Assembly (NCBI RefSeq): GCF_019649055.1
Contig: NW_026570221.1
Span: forward strand, 868,001 to 932,000
Direction of reading: 5' to 3'
DNA length: 64,000 bases
Source of the DNA: Paramacrobiotus metropolitanus
Lineage: Eukaryota; Tardigrada; Eutardigrada; Parachela; Macrobiotidae
This document shows positions 1 to 11,620 of this stretch, piece after piece. The notes under the pieces were generated by a model. The model was not told the origin of the DNA. It saw only the letters and a program-made list of their open reading frames with translations, and ran no database searches. How positions within the stretch are numbered: the stretch's first letter is position 1; each line of letters opens with the position of its first letter. The position numbers were made by a program, and so were the translations under genes.

Positions 1-301
1 GCAAACTGTATAAACCATTTGGCTTTGGATGGTCATAAATATAAAGCAAGGCAAAAAGACATTTGAGAGTGGATGAAAGTGCAGTATAAACAGTAAGTAC
101 CTGAATTCGGTACCATGCACCGGATCACTTCTTCTAACGCAAACTGTCCGGTATCGATCCTGATCTTCAAGCAATCGGCCCCACTACACTCAAATCGTCA
201 CACTAGCAACCCTTTCGACTGGGACTGGGAGTTTAGAGGTCACTCATTTCCACGATCCACAGCAAATTGGACCCACTAAATCGTATAGCTGATCGCTAGT
301 T

Positions 302-760
302 TCACAGTAATAAGTAGCTAAACGGGCAAACCGACAACTCACTGACGACTATCCTGCTGACCGACAACTTGCTGGCGACTTTTTGCTGAGCGTCGCAATC
401 ATGACCCGACAGCTTGTTGAAACGACAACTCGGAACGACATCTCGCTGAACGACCTTTTGTGAACACCGAAAACTTGCTGACGACAATCTGCTGCCGTGA
501 CAAAGCCAAGAAACCTAAGAAAACCAAAAACCTAAGAAACCAAGAAAAAAAACGAAAAGTTAGGAAAACTCAAAAATTTGCACATCGAAGCGAAAAGCAA
601 GTTGTCAGTCAGAAGAAATGTTTCAGCAAAACGTCGGTCAACAATTCAGGAGAAATGCAAATTGTTCGTCAAGAATTTGTCGGTCTGCGAGTTGTGTAAG
701 TCAGCAGCATGTCGGTCAGCAAATTGTCGGGTAGCGAGTTGTGGGTCGGCGAATTGACGT
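302..760. repeat. Degenerate minisatellite in inverted arrangement around a purine-rich block
   Basis: From about 318 to 500 the word ACAACTTGCTGACGAC recurs in degenerate form every 18-25 bases. From about 600 to 760 the complementary form (GTCGGTCAGCAAATTGTC and variants) recurs. Between them, 500-590, lies a purine-rich stretch of CCTAAGAAA-like units. The two halves could pair as a long imperfect foldback. A similar CCTAAGAAA-rich block lies at 19130-19400. No gene is supported here; the short open frames in this stretch are low-complexity translations. Confidence 0.6.
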
Positions 761-806
761 GCTACCAACTAGGGATAATCGAGGATTGGGTCGATAAGCA
801 GTTTCC

Positions 807-851
807 AGCTTGAATACTCCCGTTGAACAGCTTTCTTAGCAAAGTGCAAGC
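807..851 (+). repeat. Dispersed repeat, copy 1
   Basis: The segment ending AGCAAAGTGCAAGC matches 7494-7538 with only a few differences over about 45 bases. Both copies are in gene-free sequence several hundred bases from F-box family members. The rest of 852-1594 shows no gene that I can support, apart from the small repeats listed separately. Confidence 0.5.
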
Positions 852-1319
852 AGCAAATATGAAATACCACCACACATTCTAGTCTATTCACCATAATATA
901 CTTGCCAACCTCGTATAGTCAACTAACGAGGATGACAATATCGAGCTTGCCAATAGGCATGAAACACACCTCTTTCAAGAGGCGTGCCCAGGCGAGAATG
1001 AGCGGCAGTGGTGAGTTTAGACGGAATAAATTATTTAAGAGACTGTCTGGACTTAAGAAACGTGAAATCAAAAATTTAATAACTTTTGAGAATCGTGAAT
1101 GACCTTTAGTGCTTTCAGTGCCGGCAACCGTAAACGTGCCTGTACTGATAGCACCGGACCCTTGCGGTTAGGTTCCTTTTTGTGTCCCTACTTATTGATA
1201 TTCGTATTTTCGCGGAATAATCAAATGCAGCCGTACGTCGCAAAAGTGATTATAATAACCGACTTAACCGTAATGTGCGAAATGCCAGGAAATGCCAGCC
1301 CATTCGCACGCCATTGTAT

Positions 1320-1344
1320 GCCATCCGGCCTAGACTCATAAATG
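1320..1344 (+). repeat. Left arm of a perfect 25-bp inverted repeat
   Basis: This segment is the exact reverse complement of 1660-1684, which covers codons 2 to 10 of the F-box family copy at 1655. The arms are separated by 315 bases. It looks like a small inverted duplication of the start of the coding region. Confidence 0.75.
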
Positions 1345-1452
1345 CTGCTTACCAGTCAATTTTACGGACCGCTTGCCGATTAAGCACAGTATAAGGCGAC
1401 TTTTGCGGCAGATTGGACATAAGATGATTGCTGCATATTATAAAACACCAAG

Positions 1453-1497
1453 CACAAGCCCGTTCAACACAAGCCCGTTCAACAAGCCCGTTCAACA
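1453..1497 (+). repeat. Short tandem repeat, about 15-bp unit
   Basis: Three consecutive copies of CAAGCCCGTTCAA occur with 13-15 base spacing. This is a simple minisatellite in sequence without a supported gene. Confidence 0.7.
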
Positions 1498-1654
1498 GTA
1501 GGAACAATCCGACGTACGTACTGGTGTGATAAGAACTTAATAACAACATTGGTGTTGCACGATAAGATAGCCACCTTTAAGCATTCCCTTCTGTTTGATG
1601 GCTGTTTCTCGTTCACGGCAGAATTTCACCGATTGCACCGCGTGTTTAACCATC

Positions 1655-3729
1655 ATGTACATTTATGAGTCTAGGCCGGATGGCTGGCATCCTTTCTGGC
1701 AACCGTCCAAGCGGTTACTGAACGCTTGGAACGCGGTGAACGTGGACGTGGACGGAGTGCTGCAAGTGGGCCACGTCATCGGGCTGGATGACACTACAGG
1801 GGCACTGCCGCGACTGATCATCGATTTTGGATACGCAACGCAGCACTCCTTACTGGTCGAGTACGGAAGAGTGTTTAACTTGTGCGACGCGCATCGTACG
1901 ACAGAGGAAGGGAAGAATGCGTACTGCAGCATCCCGGCCGGGGACGATTATGAAGATGTGCAGGTGCTGTTGCGCAGCCATCCCGATCAGCCCTGGAAAT
2001 GGCATCCCGCCAAAGTCGTTCTGTCCGGCTTCGTGGCTTTGAGTCACTACGCTCTGGTCGAGATCATGGTGGGCGGGGCGCATACACGTGAACTGCTTCC
2101 TGACGAGCAGATGTCTGCACCGCCATCGGGTGAAGACCTCCAGCGACGGATGGTCCGACCAGGTGACTTCGTCATCCGAACGTGCAGCGTGCCTCCAGGC
2201 TATTGGACAACGGCTGAACCGGCAGCGAGAGATTTGTTCCGGCAGAAACTCGAGAACGTGTCCGGACAGGGAAAAAACGCCGGAAAGGGTTTACGAATAG
2301 TGGCGGTTCTCAGTCAGACGATAACCTATCTTCAACGAAGCAGCGAATCCCCGGTGTCAGAAGAAGACGCAGTAAGTTATGGCACAGTATAGCCACAGTT
2401 TTGTCCAAAGAAGTGCGAGCTCTGTTTGGCCTGGGCGTTCTTGCTTCTGCCGATATCGGTGTGTTAGCTTAATGTGAAATATGGTTATCAGTGTGCTGAC
2501 GGTTTCCTTTAAATAATTATACAGGCTGGATTGTGGAATGAAGCAGTGCAAGACGCAAAGCCTAAGGAGACGGAAATAACTGATTTTGTGGAAAAGACTA
2601 AACGGAAGCAGCCCTTGCGAACAGACGAAGTCGGTTACTTAGCTTTGGCGCCGGAGATTGTTGCGGAGATCTTCGAGTCAATGGACACCATGGAGCGCCT
2701 GCGTTGCCGACGCGTCTGTCACCTGTGGAATGAGATTCTGACGTTGGAAGAACTTTGCAAACCAGTCTGCATCTCGCTGGAGAACGATGCGTACGGTAAA
2801 TTGCCGAGCGATTACGCCGCGTATGCTTGCGTCTTCAAGGACATCACGCCCGCCACGCGGACCATCTGCATTCGGGACGCCATTGACGACCTCGAGCGCG
2901 AAGACGGATTTGAACACGAAAGCTCCACTACCGCGGGCGAATTGATCGCACATCGAGAGGGTTTTAAGAGCATCCAATATTCGCATTGACCGTTGATCAT
3001 GTGCAAGCGATCTGTTTCCATGCCAATAGAAGATAACTCTCTCTAGGATTACTTTGCCGGCAGTTACGAAATGTATGCCCAGCTGAAATCTTGTTGTGAG
3101 CGGCTGATTTGGAAGGATTTCTCACTGGCCTTTAGCGACGTTGCGGTAGATGTCAACGGACTCCCTGACATCGAGTTCCACATCCATTTTGCTGTGTTCC
3201 CGCTGAAAACCTTCGATGCGTTAGATTGGTATGATTTCTACGAAAAACATTTGTGTTGGGACGAGCGGGTGAATTTGGACCGGCTGACGCGGGTGACGGC
3301 ACGACTGAATGGAGGATATAAAGGCGACCGTTTCTACGACAGTTTAATTAATGTACTTACCGATTTGTTCCACAAGGCGTAGACTAGGAATGCAGTTGCT
3401 GACTGTTTTCTTCAGTGTTAAGCGGGTTCCTGAATCTCGTACTTGTCTGGGTTAAGGGTTGCTTTTTGATTACTCCTAAATTAATAAACATTTTTGATTA
3501 CTTGCAGGTTTTGGACATGTGCCAGGTTGGCGATCCGCGCCCATCAGCACAGTACACGGACCGAGATTGGTTGTTGGTCAACACGCGCGAGTTGAACTTG
3601 CGCCGTATGAATAAACTTTGCCGGTATGTGCTGTCCCACCACATCGCTGGCCGCACAGATTTGTCTTCGCCAACCAGCGACAGCGCCGAAGGATCGGAGG
3701 ATGAAACAGCAGAAAAGGCTGAAACTTAG
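1655..3729 (+). pseudogene. F-box family copy A, three exons, probably damaged
   Basis: Exon 1 (1655-2371) encodes the N-terminal paired beta-rich region; it contains NAWNAVNVDVDG and QPWKWHPAKVV, both family signatures. It ends at a clear GTAAGT donor. Exon 2 starts at 2525 after TATACAG, in phase 0, and carries the F-box (ALAPEIVAEIFESMD, then RLRCRRVCHLWNEIL) and the motif TPATRTICIRD. In this frame a TGA occurs at 2987-2989, so the first two exons alone would give 393 aa. Family homology continues past it: a short stretch around 2955-2993 fits in another frame, and 3049-3382 returns to the original frame after an in-frame TAG. The last exon (3508-3729, after a TTGCAG acceptor) matches the family C-terminus (GDPRPSAQY). 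The frame changes and stops suggest a decayed copy, but a truncated working protein or an unseen intron cannot be excluded. The start at 1655 is chosen by alignment with copy B; the frame is also open upstream to 1595. Confidence 0.65.
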
Positions 3730-4009
3730 CGCTCGGACAGTTTGCCCCCGAGACTGAGTTTACGATGATAATAATTATTGGTGTTTATCTAAATTGACCA
3801 GCTTTCTGCATAATTCGAACCAGAGACTGAGCCAGCATTTTCATTTTCTCTCTACCAGTATCACATGGAAGAGAATTAACAGAGGTCATCGAACCACCAT
3901 CAGGCAATTGATTCATCCACCATATATTCCTTGAAAAGAAAACAGCGCACTTGCCAAACAGAATTACCTTTAAGTTTTTCCCTTATTATTGTTTTCTTCA
4001 ATCAAAATT

Positions 4010-4600
4010 TCACATTAGGAGCCGCTTCGTAATACAATAAACGGAAGATGGTGATGCTTGAGGCCACTTGTGCATGCAGCGCTAAGGTGTGCAGGCAGGA
4101 TTTCTTCAGCTGGCGCACATCCACCTCGCTCACATTCTCCGCTGTCTACGTGTGGTTTCGATAATATGCCGACTGTCGAGTATCGCAGCTTTGATAATCC
4201 CTCAGAATCTGCAGAATTACTGTCAGTTTCAACGCACTGCTGCAGAGTACACCAGGAAACAACATGCAATGAAGGATGAAATTTATCGAGCACCTGCAGC
4301 CGCAACCCACGTCACAACTCACAAGTATGCTTTAGAACACATTAGACACATACTACAGACATAATCTGTACACGGATACACATACCATACTGTACTTTCT
4401 TCTCATTCCTGGCTTTCTTTGGGCTACCAACCGGACTGGCCATGCAGTGGGCGATGCGTTCCATATCTAACGGGGGCGCATCGCAGTGCAGATGCTGCTC
4501 GAGATGGTGTACAATCTGTGCCTCATCGATACTTTGGAGGGTGACGACAGCAGCGGGACTGCGGAATCCTACCACCGCCTTGCCGTCCTTGTTGATTTAA
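4010..4600 (-). pseudogene. F-box family copy E, 3' fragment
   Basis: Reading down from about 4600, the segment contains DEAQIVHHLEQHL and PPLDMERIAHCMA, which match the end of exon 2 in copy B. It runs to a possible GTACAG donor near 4395. The last exon follows at 4208-4010, after CTGCAG: it begins ILRDYQSCDTRQSAYYRNHT and is then interrupted by a TAG where relatives have tryptophan. Further on it reads SEVDVRQLKKSCLHTL, again family-like. The N-terminal region and the F-box are absent. This is a decayed fragment in opposite orientation to copy A. Confidence 0.7.
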
Positions 4601-4961
4601 AAATAAAGGATATACGCTTTTAGTTGTTCGAAATCATTTAATGCACAAACGAATTTTGTAACAGGATGTTTGAAAGCAATTTCTGAATTATTAACTACTT
4701 TTGTACGTATTAAATAGCAAGCGGAACTGGAATGCATCCTGTGCTGTACACCGGCCTGCCAACGCGCCATTCCGTTAAGCTTCGACTTCGACCACCGCGA
4801 GGAAGTCGCCTGTGCGGTCGCCCCCCGCCCCCCCAAAGGAAAATGTTTAACATAAAGCCTATGGACGTGGCACCACCCAAAGCCAGTACTTAAGGCCCCC
4901 CCCAAAACCGAAATCTCCCTACGCCGCTGATCAGCGGCATCACGACAAGATACACCGTTTC

Positions 4962-5192
4962 ATGAATGACAACACCCAGACGGAACCGGCTGAACAGGTG
5001 AAAGTGCTGGAGGAGGTGGAGCACCGGTGTCGGCAGATGCTAGTGACGGCGGAGTTATTGCTGCCTGGCACCAACTGGACGCGCTGTTTGACGCACAATG
5101 TTTTGGGGAAAGTGCTGCTGGCCAGCGGAAATCCCGATAAGCAGAGAGCGGCAGCAGACCAGTTCGCGCTATCGGTTCCCGGTTTACGGTAA
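4962..5192 (+). CDS. Hypothetical short ORF, possible exon
   Basis: A 76-codon open frame starting at ATG encodes a charged, alanine- and leucine-rich peptide (LEEVEHRCRQMLVTAELLLP, then NVLGKVLLASGNPDKQRAAA). The spacing of small and aromatic residues is loosely like one tetratricopeptide unit, but that is only an impression. It could be an exon, since a GGTAATG donor-like site overlaps its end at about 5187. No partner exon was found nearby, and a chance ORF remains possible. Confidence 0.25.
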   Translation: MNDNTQTEPAEQVKVLEEVEHRCRQMLVTAELLLPGTNWTRCLTHNVLGKVLLASGNPDKQRAAADQFALSVPGLR

Positions 5193-5220
5193 TGCGTTAA
5201 AAATCAGTTATTAAAAAATA

Positions 5221-6475
5221 ATTTATATAATAATCGCGTAAGCCTTAATCTTTGTTGAGTCTGTCAGCTCGACGTACTGATCCAAACTACCGTGACTATG
5301 TATTATTCGATAGCCCTTAAAAGTGTAGATTAGCCATCACAAATTAGTTTTTGAAGAAAAAGATAGGCCTGAAAGAAAACTTTCAAAAACATTAACATAC
5401 AAAGTCTATGGGAAAAGTTAAGAACCCACCACTGCTAAACCGACCAACCCATCACTGTCTCAAAAGCCAACACGCTTTGCTGCAGCTGGATGGAACTTTA
5501 AATTCCATAACAGATAATATTCCATCGCCTTTATGTATATTACTCATCAAAATTTAGTTTTGAAAAAGAAAATAAAACGAAAGAAAGAAGGCAAAATGGC
5601 CGCGAAAATTCTGCGACTGCATACCCGACCCCGCAGTGGTTTAATAACGTAGTTTCCGCTTAACTACGCTGTAAGGTGCCTTCCCGGGCGGGCGCGACTG
5701 CCTTTCTTCAGAACAGCCTGCGAATCTGCGATTTAAGGCAAATTTGTTGCGTTTTCGTTTTCAGTAGATAAGGCAAGGTGGTGTTCGAGAAAGGGAAACG
5801 GGGCAACTTGGGGAACTTCTATATAATATTCGCGTATGCCTTTGAGTTCGCCAGCTCGACGCATTGACCCAAACTACCCTGACCATGTACAGTATTAGTC
5901 GATAGCCCTTAACGTGTAGATTTGCCATCACAAACCGGTTTTTAAAGTTACGTTTGAAAGAAAAGTTTTAAAACTTTAACATACAAATTCAACGGGGAAA
6001 GTTAAGAACCCATCTCAGTTAAACCGACCACCCCATCACTGCCTCAACAACTACACGCTTTTTTGGCAGTTTCGCTGCAGTTGGATCGAATTCTTCACAC
6101 CATGACAGAAAATGTTCCATAATCCGTACCATAATCCATCGTCGTAAGTTTGCATATTTCTCATCAAAATTTAGTTTTGAGAAAGAAAAGAAACGAAGAG
6201 AGAAGACAAAAATGGCCGAGAAGATTCTGTTGACTGTGGGACGGATTTAAAGTCTGTTACAAGTGCCTGACCCCCGCAGTGGTTTATTTGGTTTTCGCTT
6301 AACTATACTGTAAAAAGCCTCCCGGGCGGGCGCAGTTGCGTTTCTTGCTCTACTGTCTGCGACGCAATTGTGAAGTCCATTTTTTTCGAAATTTGCTACT
6401 TTATCGTTTTCAATAGAAAAGGCAAGGTGGTATTGGAGAAAGGCAAGCGGGGCGATTTTGAATGTTTAAGATTTG
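5221..6475 (+). repeat. Tandem duplication of a ~600-bp unit
   Basis: Unit 1 (about 5221-5818) and unit 2 (about 5819-6475) align along their length. Shared landmarks in the same order are CAGCTCGACG, CGATAGCCCTTAA, GTTAAGAACCCA, AAACCGACCA, CATCACTG, CCCGGGCGGGCGC and GGCAAGGTGG. The units have diverged by point changes and small indels, so the duplication is not recent. No conserved ORF longer than about 18 codons spans both. Confidence 0.8.
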
Positions 6476-8050
6476 CTTTGAAGTAAGGCAAGCTGTTAGT
6501 GGCTTATTTACATTTTATTAACGAAATGCGCGATTTATAGTCCAAATATCTATTTTCATGCTTTAGCACAACATTTTGGTGGTATAGGGCAATAGCTTGA
6601 CAGACCGTACGTTAACCACCGAGTGCACACACAAAATTAGCGCTAGGGGACCATATGTTGGGTACCACTTGTTTTAAAGTAAGTATCTGTATTATGTACG
6701 AGTATATATACTTATGTATAATTGCTTGTATACGGTTTAAATTTGCTGCGCTCCTGCCATTCAGAAAACAGCTCAATACTGCTTGCATTGTTTGATGATT
6801 TTATTATCGAATTTTCGAACCGCCCTGTTTACAGAGTACTGCAGCCGCTAAACGAACTTGCACCACAGAGTCTGGTGTACGGAAAAAGGCAGGCCCAGTG
6901 TACACACTTTGCTTCGTGCAAAAATGTTTTTGATATGAATTATTTTCACTCCGATGCTACCGCCGTTTTACATGTCTCGCTGTTCATTGCTAGTTTTTTT
7001 ATTCTTTGCAACGCTAGATAATTATAATAAAAGCACAATGTCAGACTGGTGCAAGTTCCTCTAGCGGCTACATTGCTGCATAGCAATGCTTTTACACTGC
7101 CATTGATTAGCCGTTTTCGCAGCGCGGGGACAAAATCTTGTTTATGATACGGGTATCTTGAGCTTGCGGTATGATAAACGGTTGCGGTAGCAAAAGCGGA
7201 AACCTCCAGAGCTTCTGACCACCCCGAATTTGTGAAAATGACAGTCATTACAAACTGGTTGCGCCGGCATCGCAGTTTACCGTAACTGCTGTGCAGTGTT
7301 AAGGTAGCCGATGTTGCGCGCGAAGAAGATTTCGTGCCGATATAAACACGTCACTTGGCTACGCAATGCCAAAAAGCAAACCAAAAGAGAGTTTGGAAGT
7401 GCACGAAAGTTCCCTTGGAATGTACGTACACGAATTTAGTGCTATGAACTGGGTTACCTCCGTTAATCAGGGCTGTGCGCGATGACCCGTTTTAAGCTTA
7501 AATGCTTCCGTTAACAGCTTTCCTAGCAAAGTGCAAGCTGAAAAACTTCACATTCAGGTCTATTCGTTAAAGTACGAGGATGGAGCAAATAATTATATGC
7601 AAGGGATTAACAAAAATTTAGCGAGAATAAGGCATCACCGTCTACGTTTAGCGGACTCGAGCCATCCACCAAGATTGGCGGTCAGTAAGCGCCAGAACGC
7701 AGAGCATTTCATCTGCCGGTGAATACGGGCGGCGCTGCTACGGTATACGTAACAACGGGGATACGGAAAAATCGCAATAGTAGTGCTGTTATTAAACCCA
7801 CTTCTCGTTTCTAGTGAATCATTTTGAGGATACGGAATAGAGCACGGCTTATAATGAATGTCGTTAATGTGAACAAACTGAAAAATCCAGCGAAACGGTC
7901 TAAACATAAATCGCGCGGGACGGGTTAGCTAGAAAACTAATGAGTTATGAAAACTATCTAAGCGCGCCTCATCTTAAACAGGCGAAATCCGAACAGCTTC
8001 CACACTGTTCTGTCAAAATGGTTAACAATTTATGATAAGCTTGAAAATAT
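6476..8050. other. Gene-free stretch
   Basis: No ORF here has recognisable protein features. The only structure seen is the second copy (7494-7538) of the dispersed repeat found at 807-851, and short A/T-rich runs. The open frames at 6722-7021 and 7635-7907 lack family similarity and splice context. Confidence 0.5.
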
Positions 8051-8168
8051 CTTCAAATTTCACAGTCTTCTATTTCGGATTCAAGGGTTTCAGCGCAATT
8101 AGGGAAGCGTTGGCTGAGGAATCGCTGGACTGAGCAGAGGGCGGATTGCCATCCGCGGATATTGGCCG

Positions 8169-10888
8169 CTATTCCTGCACGTAGCGCCACAAGGCGTGCA
8201 GACACACCCGGTTCAGCTGGCCCACGTCCACCCCGGCTACAGTGTCCAGTGTCCACTCGTGATTTCGGTAATGCGCCGATGGACGCGGATCGCAGGATTG
8301 GTAGTCCTCCAGAATCTGCAGCATGACCGGGCAAATTAGACACATTAGGGTGGTAGTGAAAAATGTGGTGTCTGTCGGTCACCGCCACCTAAAGCACGCA
8401 CACACGGTCAGCATTCTGCCGATTGCACATGCAAATGTGCAATCGGCAGCATTGGGCTCATGCAAACTGTTACGGTCGTCGGACGGTTCCACGCACTACA
8501 CTAATGCGCGGAAGCCGTACAGACTTGCGGCTTATCGAAATTTCCCCGAAATACATATTAATTAGTGCAACATATACAACCGTTGTATCCATGGAATCAC
8601 AGTACTAAAAAACTAATACAGGATACCTTGCCGTATACGGTATACCGGCCAACATGGCGAACAACTGCGTTCCCATCGTCCCCATCACAACTCAGTGGAA
8701 CGACAAATTGGACAAGTGCACTAGAATACAAGTGCCTCTGTGCCTGGAGTGGGCGATCACCATTCACAAATCCCAGGGCATAAAGTCTAACCACGCCGTT
8801 GTACACCTCGGAGCTAGAGAATTTGCCTCAGGTCTAATATATGTTGGGTTTTCCGGGTTAAAACAAGTACTGGCAGTGGCTTAGCAGCTGAGCCTAATGT
8901 TTTCATATAATTTACTGCAAAGCATTAAAACTAAGAAGGCCACCTTGCAGAGAGCGCGTGGACTGGACCGGTTAAAAAGCCTGCAATAATTACATGCCTC
9001 TTTGGCCCACTATTCCGTTGTTTTTGTGCCCGTGTACAAATATAAAACTACCGTCACAGCGGACTTGGGTAACAAATGCGATGTTCGCGCCAATGGGTTG
9101 ACTGATAAAAAATAACGATAAAATTAAAACAACTATGATAAAATTAAGACACGATAAATAGATTTATTTCACTCTCTACCTTACGCTTCGGTCATGCAGT
9201 GCTCGCAAAACGCGAGTGCACTTTCCTAGTTTTACAAAACTTCAGGAGACCGGTCGATGATGGGACAGGTTGGCGTTTAAGTTTTCATGTAATTCAGATG
9301 GCTTTACCAAAGAAGTTCTAAGAAAACCAGCACGCTGCTTTTCAGTGTCACGATAAAGTTGGACTTACCTTCTGAACTTTGGCCATCACATTGTTGTCGG
9401 TCCGATCGGCCATGAACTGGAGAATGCGCTGCACATCCAAGGGCGGTCCCATCCAGCGCAAATGTTGTTCCAGCAGGTCCACAATCTGCGCCTCATCGAC
9501 ATGTCCCAGAACGAAGGTGGCAACGGGAATGCGGAACTCCATCACGGGTACACGGCTCCTGCCTAACAGTGTTATGATATTATCTTTCCAAATTACGCGA
9601 TCGCAGCACGAGAACAGCTTAGCCAATTGCGCGACGATTAGAGTGGAAAGCGCGCTTAACTTCGGTGCATAAAATTCTGATTCTGCCATCGTGATGGATC
9701 GCTGGTGCAATACGAAACGCTCGATGCGGAGGGCGGGGTCCTTTATGACTTCCCTAATTAAGTTCAGCATTTCGACATCCTCTTTCGGGATTCCGTAGGC
9801 CCGCATGCGGACAGGTGTGGACCCCCGAATGCAGATGGTGCGGGTGGCGGGCGTGAGGTACTTGAACAGGCAGGCGTAGAGGGCGTAATTGCGGTCCCAC
9901 TTCGTGGGCGGTGAAGGGCTGGGCTGCTGTCGCCATACACGCATTTCCTGGCACAGCTCCGTCGACGTGAGAAGGGCGTCCCACAGCTGACAAGTGCGGC
10001 GGCAGCGCTGCTGGTCGATGGTGTCCAGGGACAGGAAGATCTCCTTCAGCACATCCAGAGGCACCGTAAAACCGCCTTCACCGACGCTCGACGGTTGCTT
10101 TGGCTCTGGCTCACAATCATCGTCCGTCTGTTCGTTGTTCATGAGCGATTTCTGTCCAAATTCACGCACGACTTTCTTTTTTTCGAACACCAGTCCCTAC
10201 AGTAAGATACTGAGATGATGCCAGATGATAAAAGGTATAATTCAAACGGCAATGTCTAACATAGACTTACAATCAGCACATCTTCACCGGGCAAACTCGA
10301 TCTGTGGCTCTGCCGCAAGTAAAGCACCGTCTGACTTAGAACCTTGACAAATCGCAGGTTCAAATACCGCTCAGTTTGTCGGAGCAGCGACGCTGCTACA
10401 GACGGCTGCAGAGCCCAGTAGCCGTTGGGAAGACTGCAGGTCCGCACAATAAAATGGCCCGCTGCAAGGAGTAATTGCTGCGCGTCTTTTCCAGGTGGCT
10501 TTCGAATCTGTTGGCGGGGTAGCAATTCCCGGTGAGACTGTCCGCCCATCGACACCTCCACCAGCGCCATATTTTCCAGGTGCTTGAATGACCTAATCAG
10601 CACTTTCCCGGGGTACCATTTCCAAGGGCCGTTTCGGCCGGCGTGCAGCAGCACCTCCACTTGCCCGCCAACGCACACGTTATTGGATGAACTGGTGGAG
10701 CAGTCCCAGATCTGCCCATACGGCACCAGCTCTGTCTGCTGACAACCATAGTCGACGATAAGACGCGGCGGGGTGCTGTCGTTCTCTTCCAGACCGATGA
10801 CATGGCCGTGCTGCAGCATACCGTCCATCTCCACGTCCACGGCGTTCCACGCGTAGACAGAGCGTTCAGCAGTCTCGTACAGATGCAT
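8169..10888 (-). CDS. F-box family copy B, intact three-exon gene
   Basis: Exons on the minus strand are 10888-10271, 10196-9369 and 8315-8169, joined in phase 0 at both introns (donors GTAAGT; acceptors CTGTAG and CTGCAG); the product is 530 aa. Residues 12-170 form two beta-rich repeats, one with YAWNAVDVEMDG and ELVPYGQIWD, the other with WKWYPGKVL and RELLPRQQI; their layout suggests paired Agenet/Tudor-like folds (inference). The F-box lies at about residues 246-285 (VPLDVLKEIFLSLDTIDQ, then CRRTCQLWDALL). It is followed by TPATRTICIR and a leucine-rich tail ending DPRPSAHYRNHEW and a helical segment. F-box proteins normally recruit substrates to SCF ubiquitin ligases through Skp1, so this is a plausible nuclear or cytosolic adaptor; the substrate is unknown. 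After the TAG at 8171-8169 the frame stays open for about 32 codons, as in copy C, so the stop may be recent. The second intron holds a helicase remnant and a perfect hairpin. Confidence 0.8.
8416..8449. repeat. Perfect 15-bp-stem hairpin
   Basis: CTGCCGATTGCACAT is followed by the loop GCAA and then the exact reverse complement. It sits in the second intron of F-box copy B, 101 bases upstream, on the minus strand, of the final acceptor. No poly-T tract follows, so it is not a typical terminator. Confidence 0.85.
8630..8884 (+). pseudogene. PIF1/Helitron-type helicase C-terminal remnant
   Basis: The translated frame reads NNCVPIVPITTQW, then VPLCLEWAITIHKSQGI and a segment ending EFASGLIYVGFSGLKQVLAV. 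This corresponds to the last helicase motifs of PIF1-family superfamily 1 helicases, as found in free PIF1 genes and in Helitron transposons. The usual SR in YVALSR is replaced by SG, and nothing of the upstream ATPase motifs is visible. It lies in antisense orientation inside the second intron of F-box copy B. It is a dead fragment; whether it came from a Helitron or a cellular PIF1 paralogue cannot be decided. Confidence 0.8.
8890..9340. other. Intronic sequence of F-box copy B
   Basis: This part of the second intron has no supported gene, only A/T-rich sequence with AAAATTAA-type repeats near 9115-9150. Confidence 0.5.
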
Positions 10889-11035
10889 TCTTGTTTCTCA
10901 GTGGCAAACTGCGTCACTAAGAGGCAGAAATCTACTAAGCTCATGTGACCAAATTTGGGAATATAAACTGGTGGCTGTACAAATCACGTTAGGAACGTAC
11001 AGCAGTTCTCAGCACTTCAAATAAGTGAATTCATC

Positions 11036-11620
11036 TTGCTGTCAAGAAAGTTCTACCAAAGAAAAAATTATCTTCTTCGATGGTTATATCAGGTTAAGGC
11101 GCTTTGTTTTCCGCTTTCGACAAACACACTTGCAGCCGAAACCTGTGTTGTCACACAAACCTTCGTAAAGTCATTGCAGCTGGATAAACTTTTATCTTTC
11201 GTTGTTAGCGGGTGGCAGAACAAAATGGCTGTCTGTTTTGTCAGAGTGCTCTGCTCTCGTCTGACATCTGACTTGCATCATGCTAGTCTCGTTCGAAAAA
11301 CTATGTTTGTTACGGTAAAAGTTGAGCGAAACCAATCTTCTAGAAAGCTTTGAATTTTCAGCAAATTATTGGCTAAGGCTATTTTGCCGCAGATTGCGGT
11401 TCGATAGTTTTTCGTCACTTGGTAACCTATTCAGCCAGCCAGCTTTATTAAGGACTACTACTCTGTTAAAAAGAAGTTTTGTTTAGCGATTTATTTACAC
11501 ACTGAAAAACTTATAGATGTTCTTGCAAGAAAGGTGCTTTTCCAACCGTGATTGAAAAACTTTATTCGCGCATGTTGGCCTATGTGGTAATAATATGTGG
11601 ACCTAATAATATGTGGACCT
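11036..11620. other. Gene-free stretch with one GGCTATTTTGCCGCA copy
   Basis: The open frame at 11036-11353 has no recognisable features. One isolated copy of the short word GGCTATTTTGCCGCA, clustered elsewhere in the window, occurs at 11377-11391. Confidence 0.5.

Noticed and set aside
8416-8449. Hairpin as a transcription terminator
   Set aside because: It lies within an intron of a eukaryotic gene and is not followed by a T tract.
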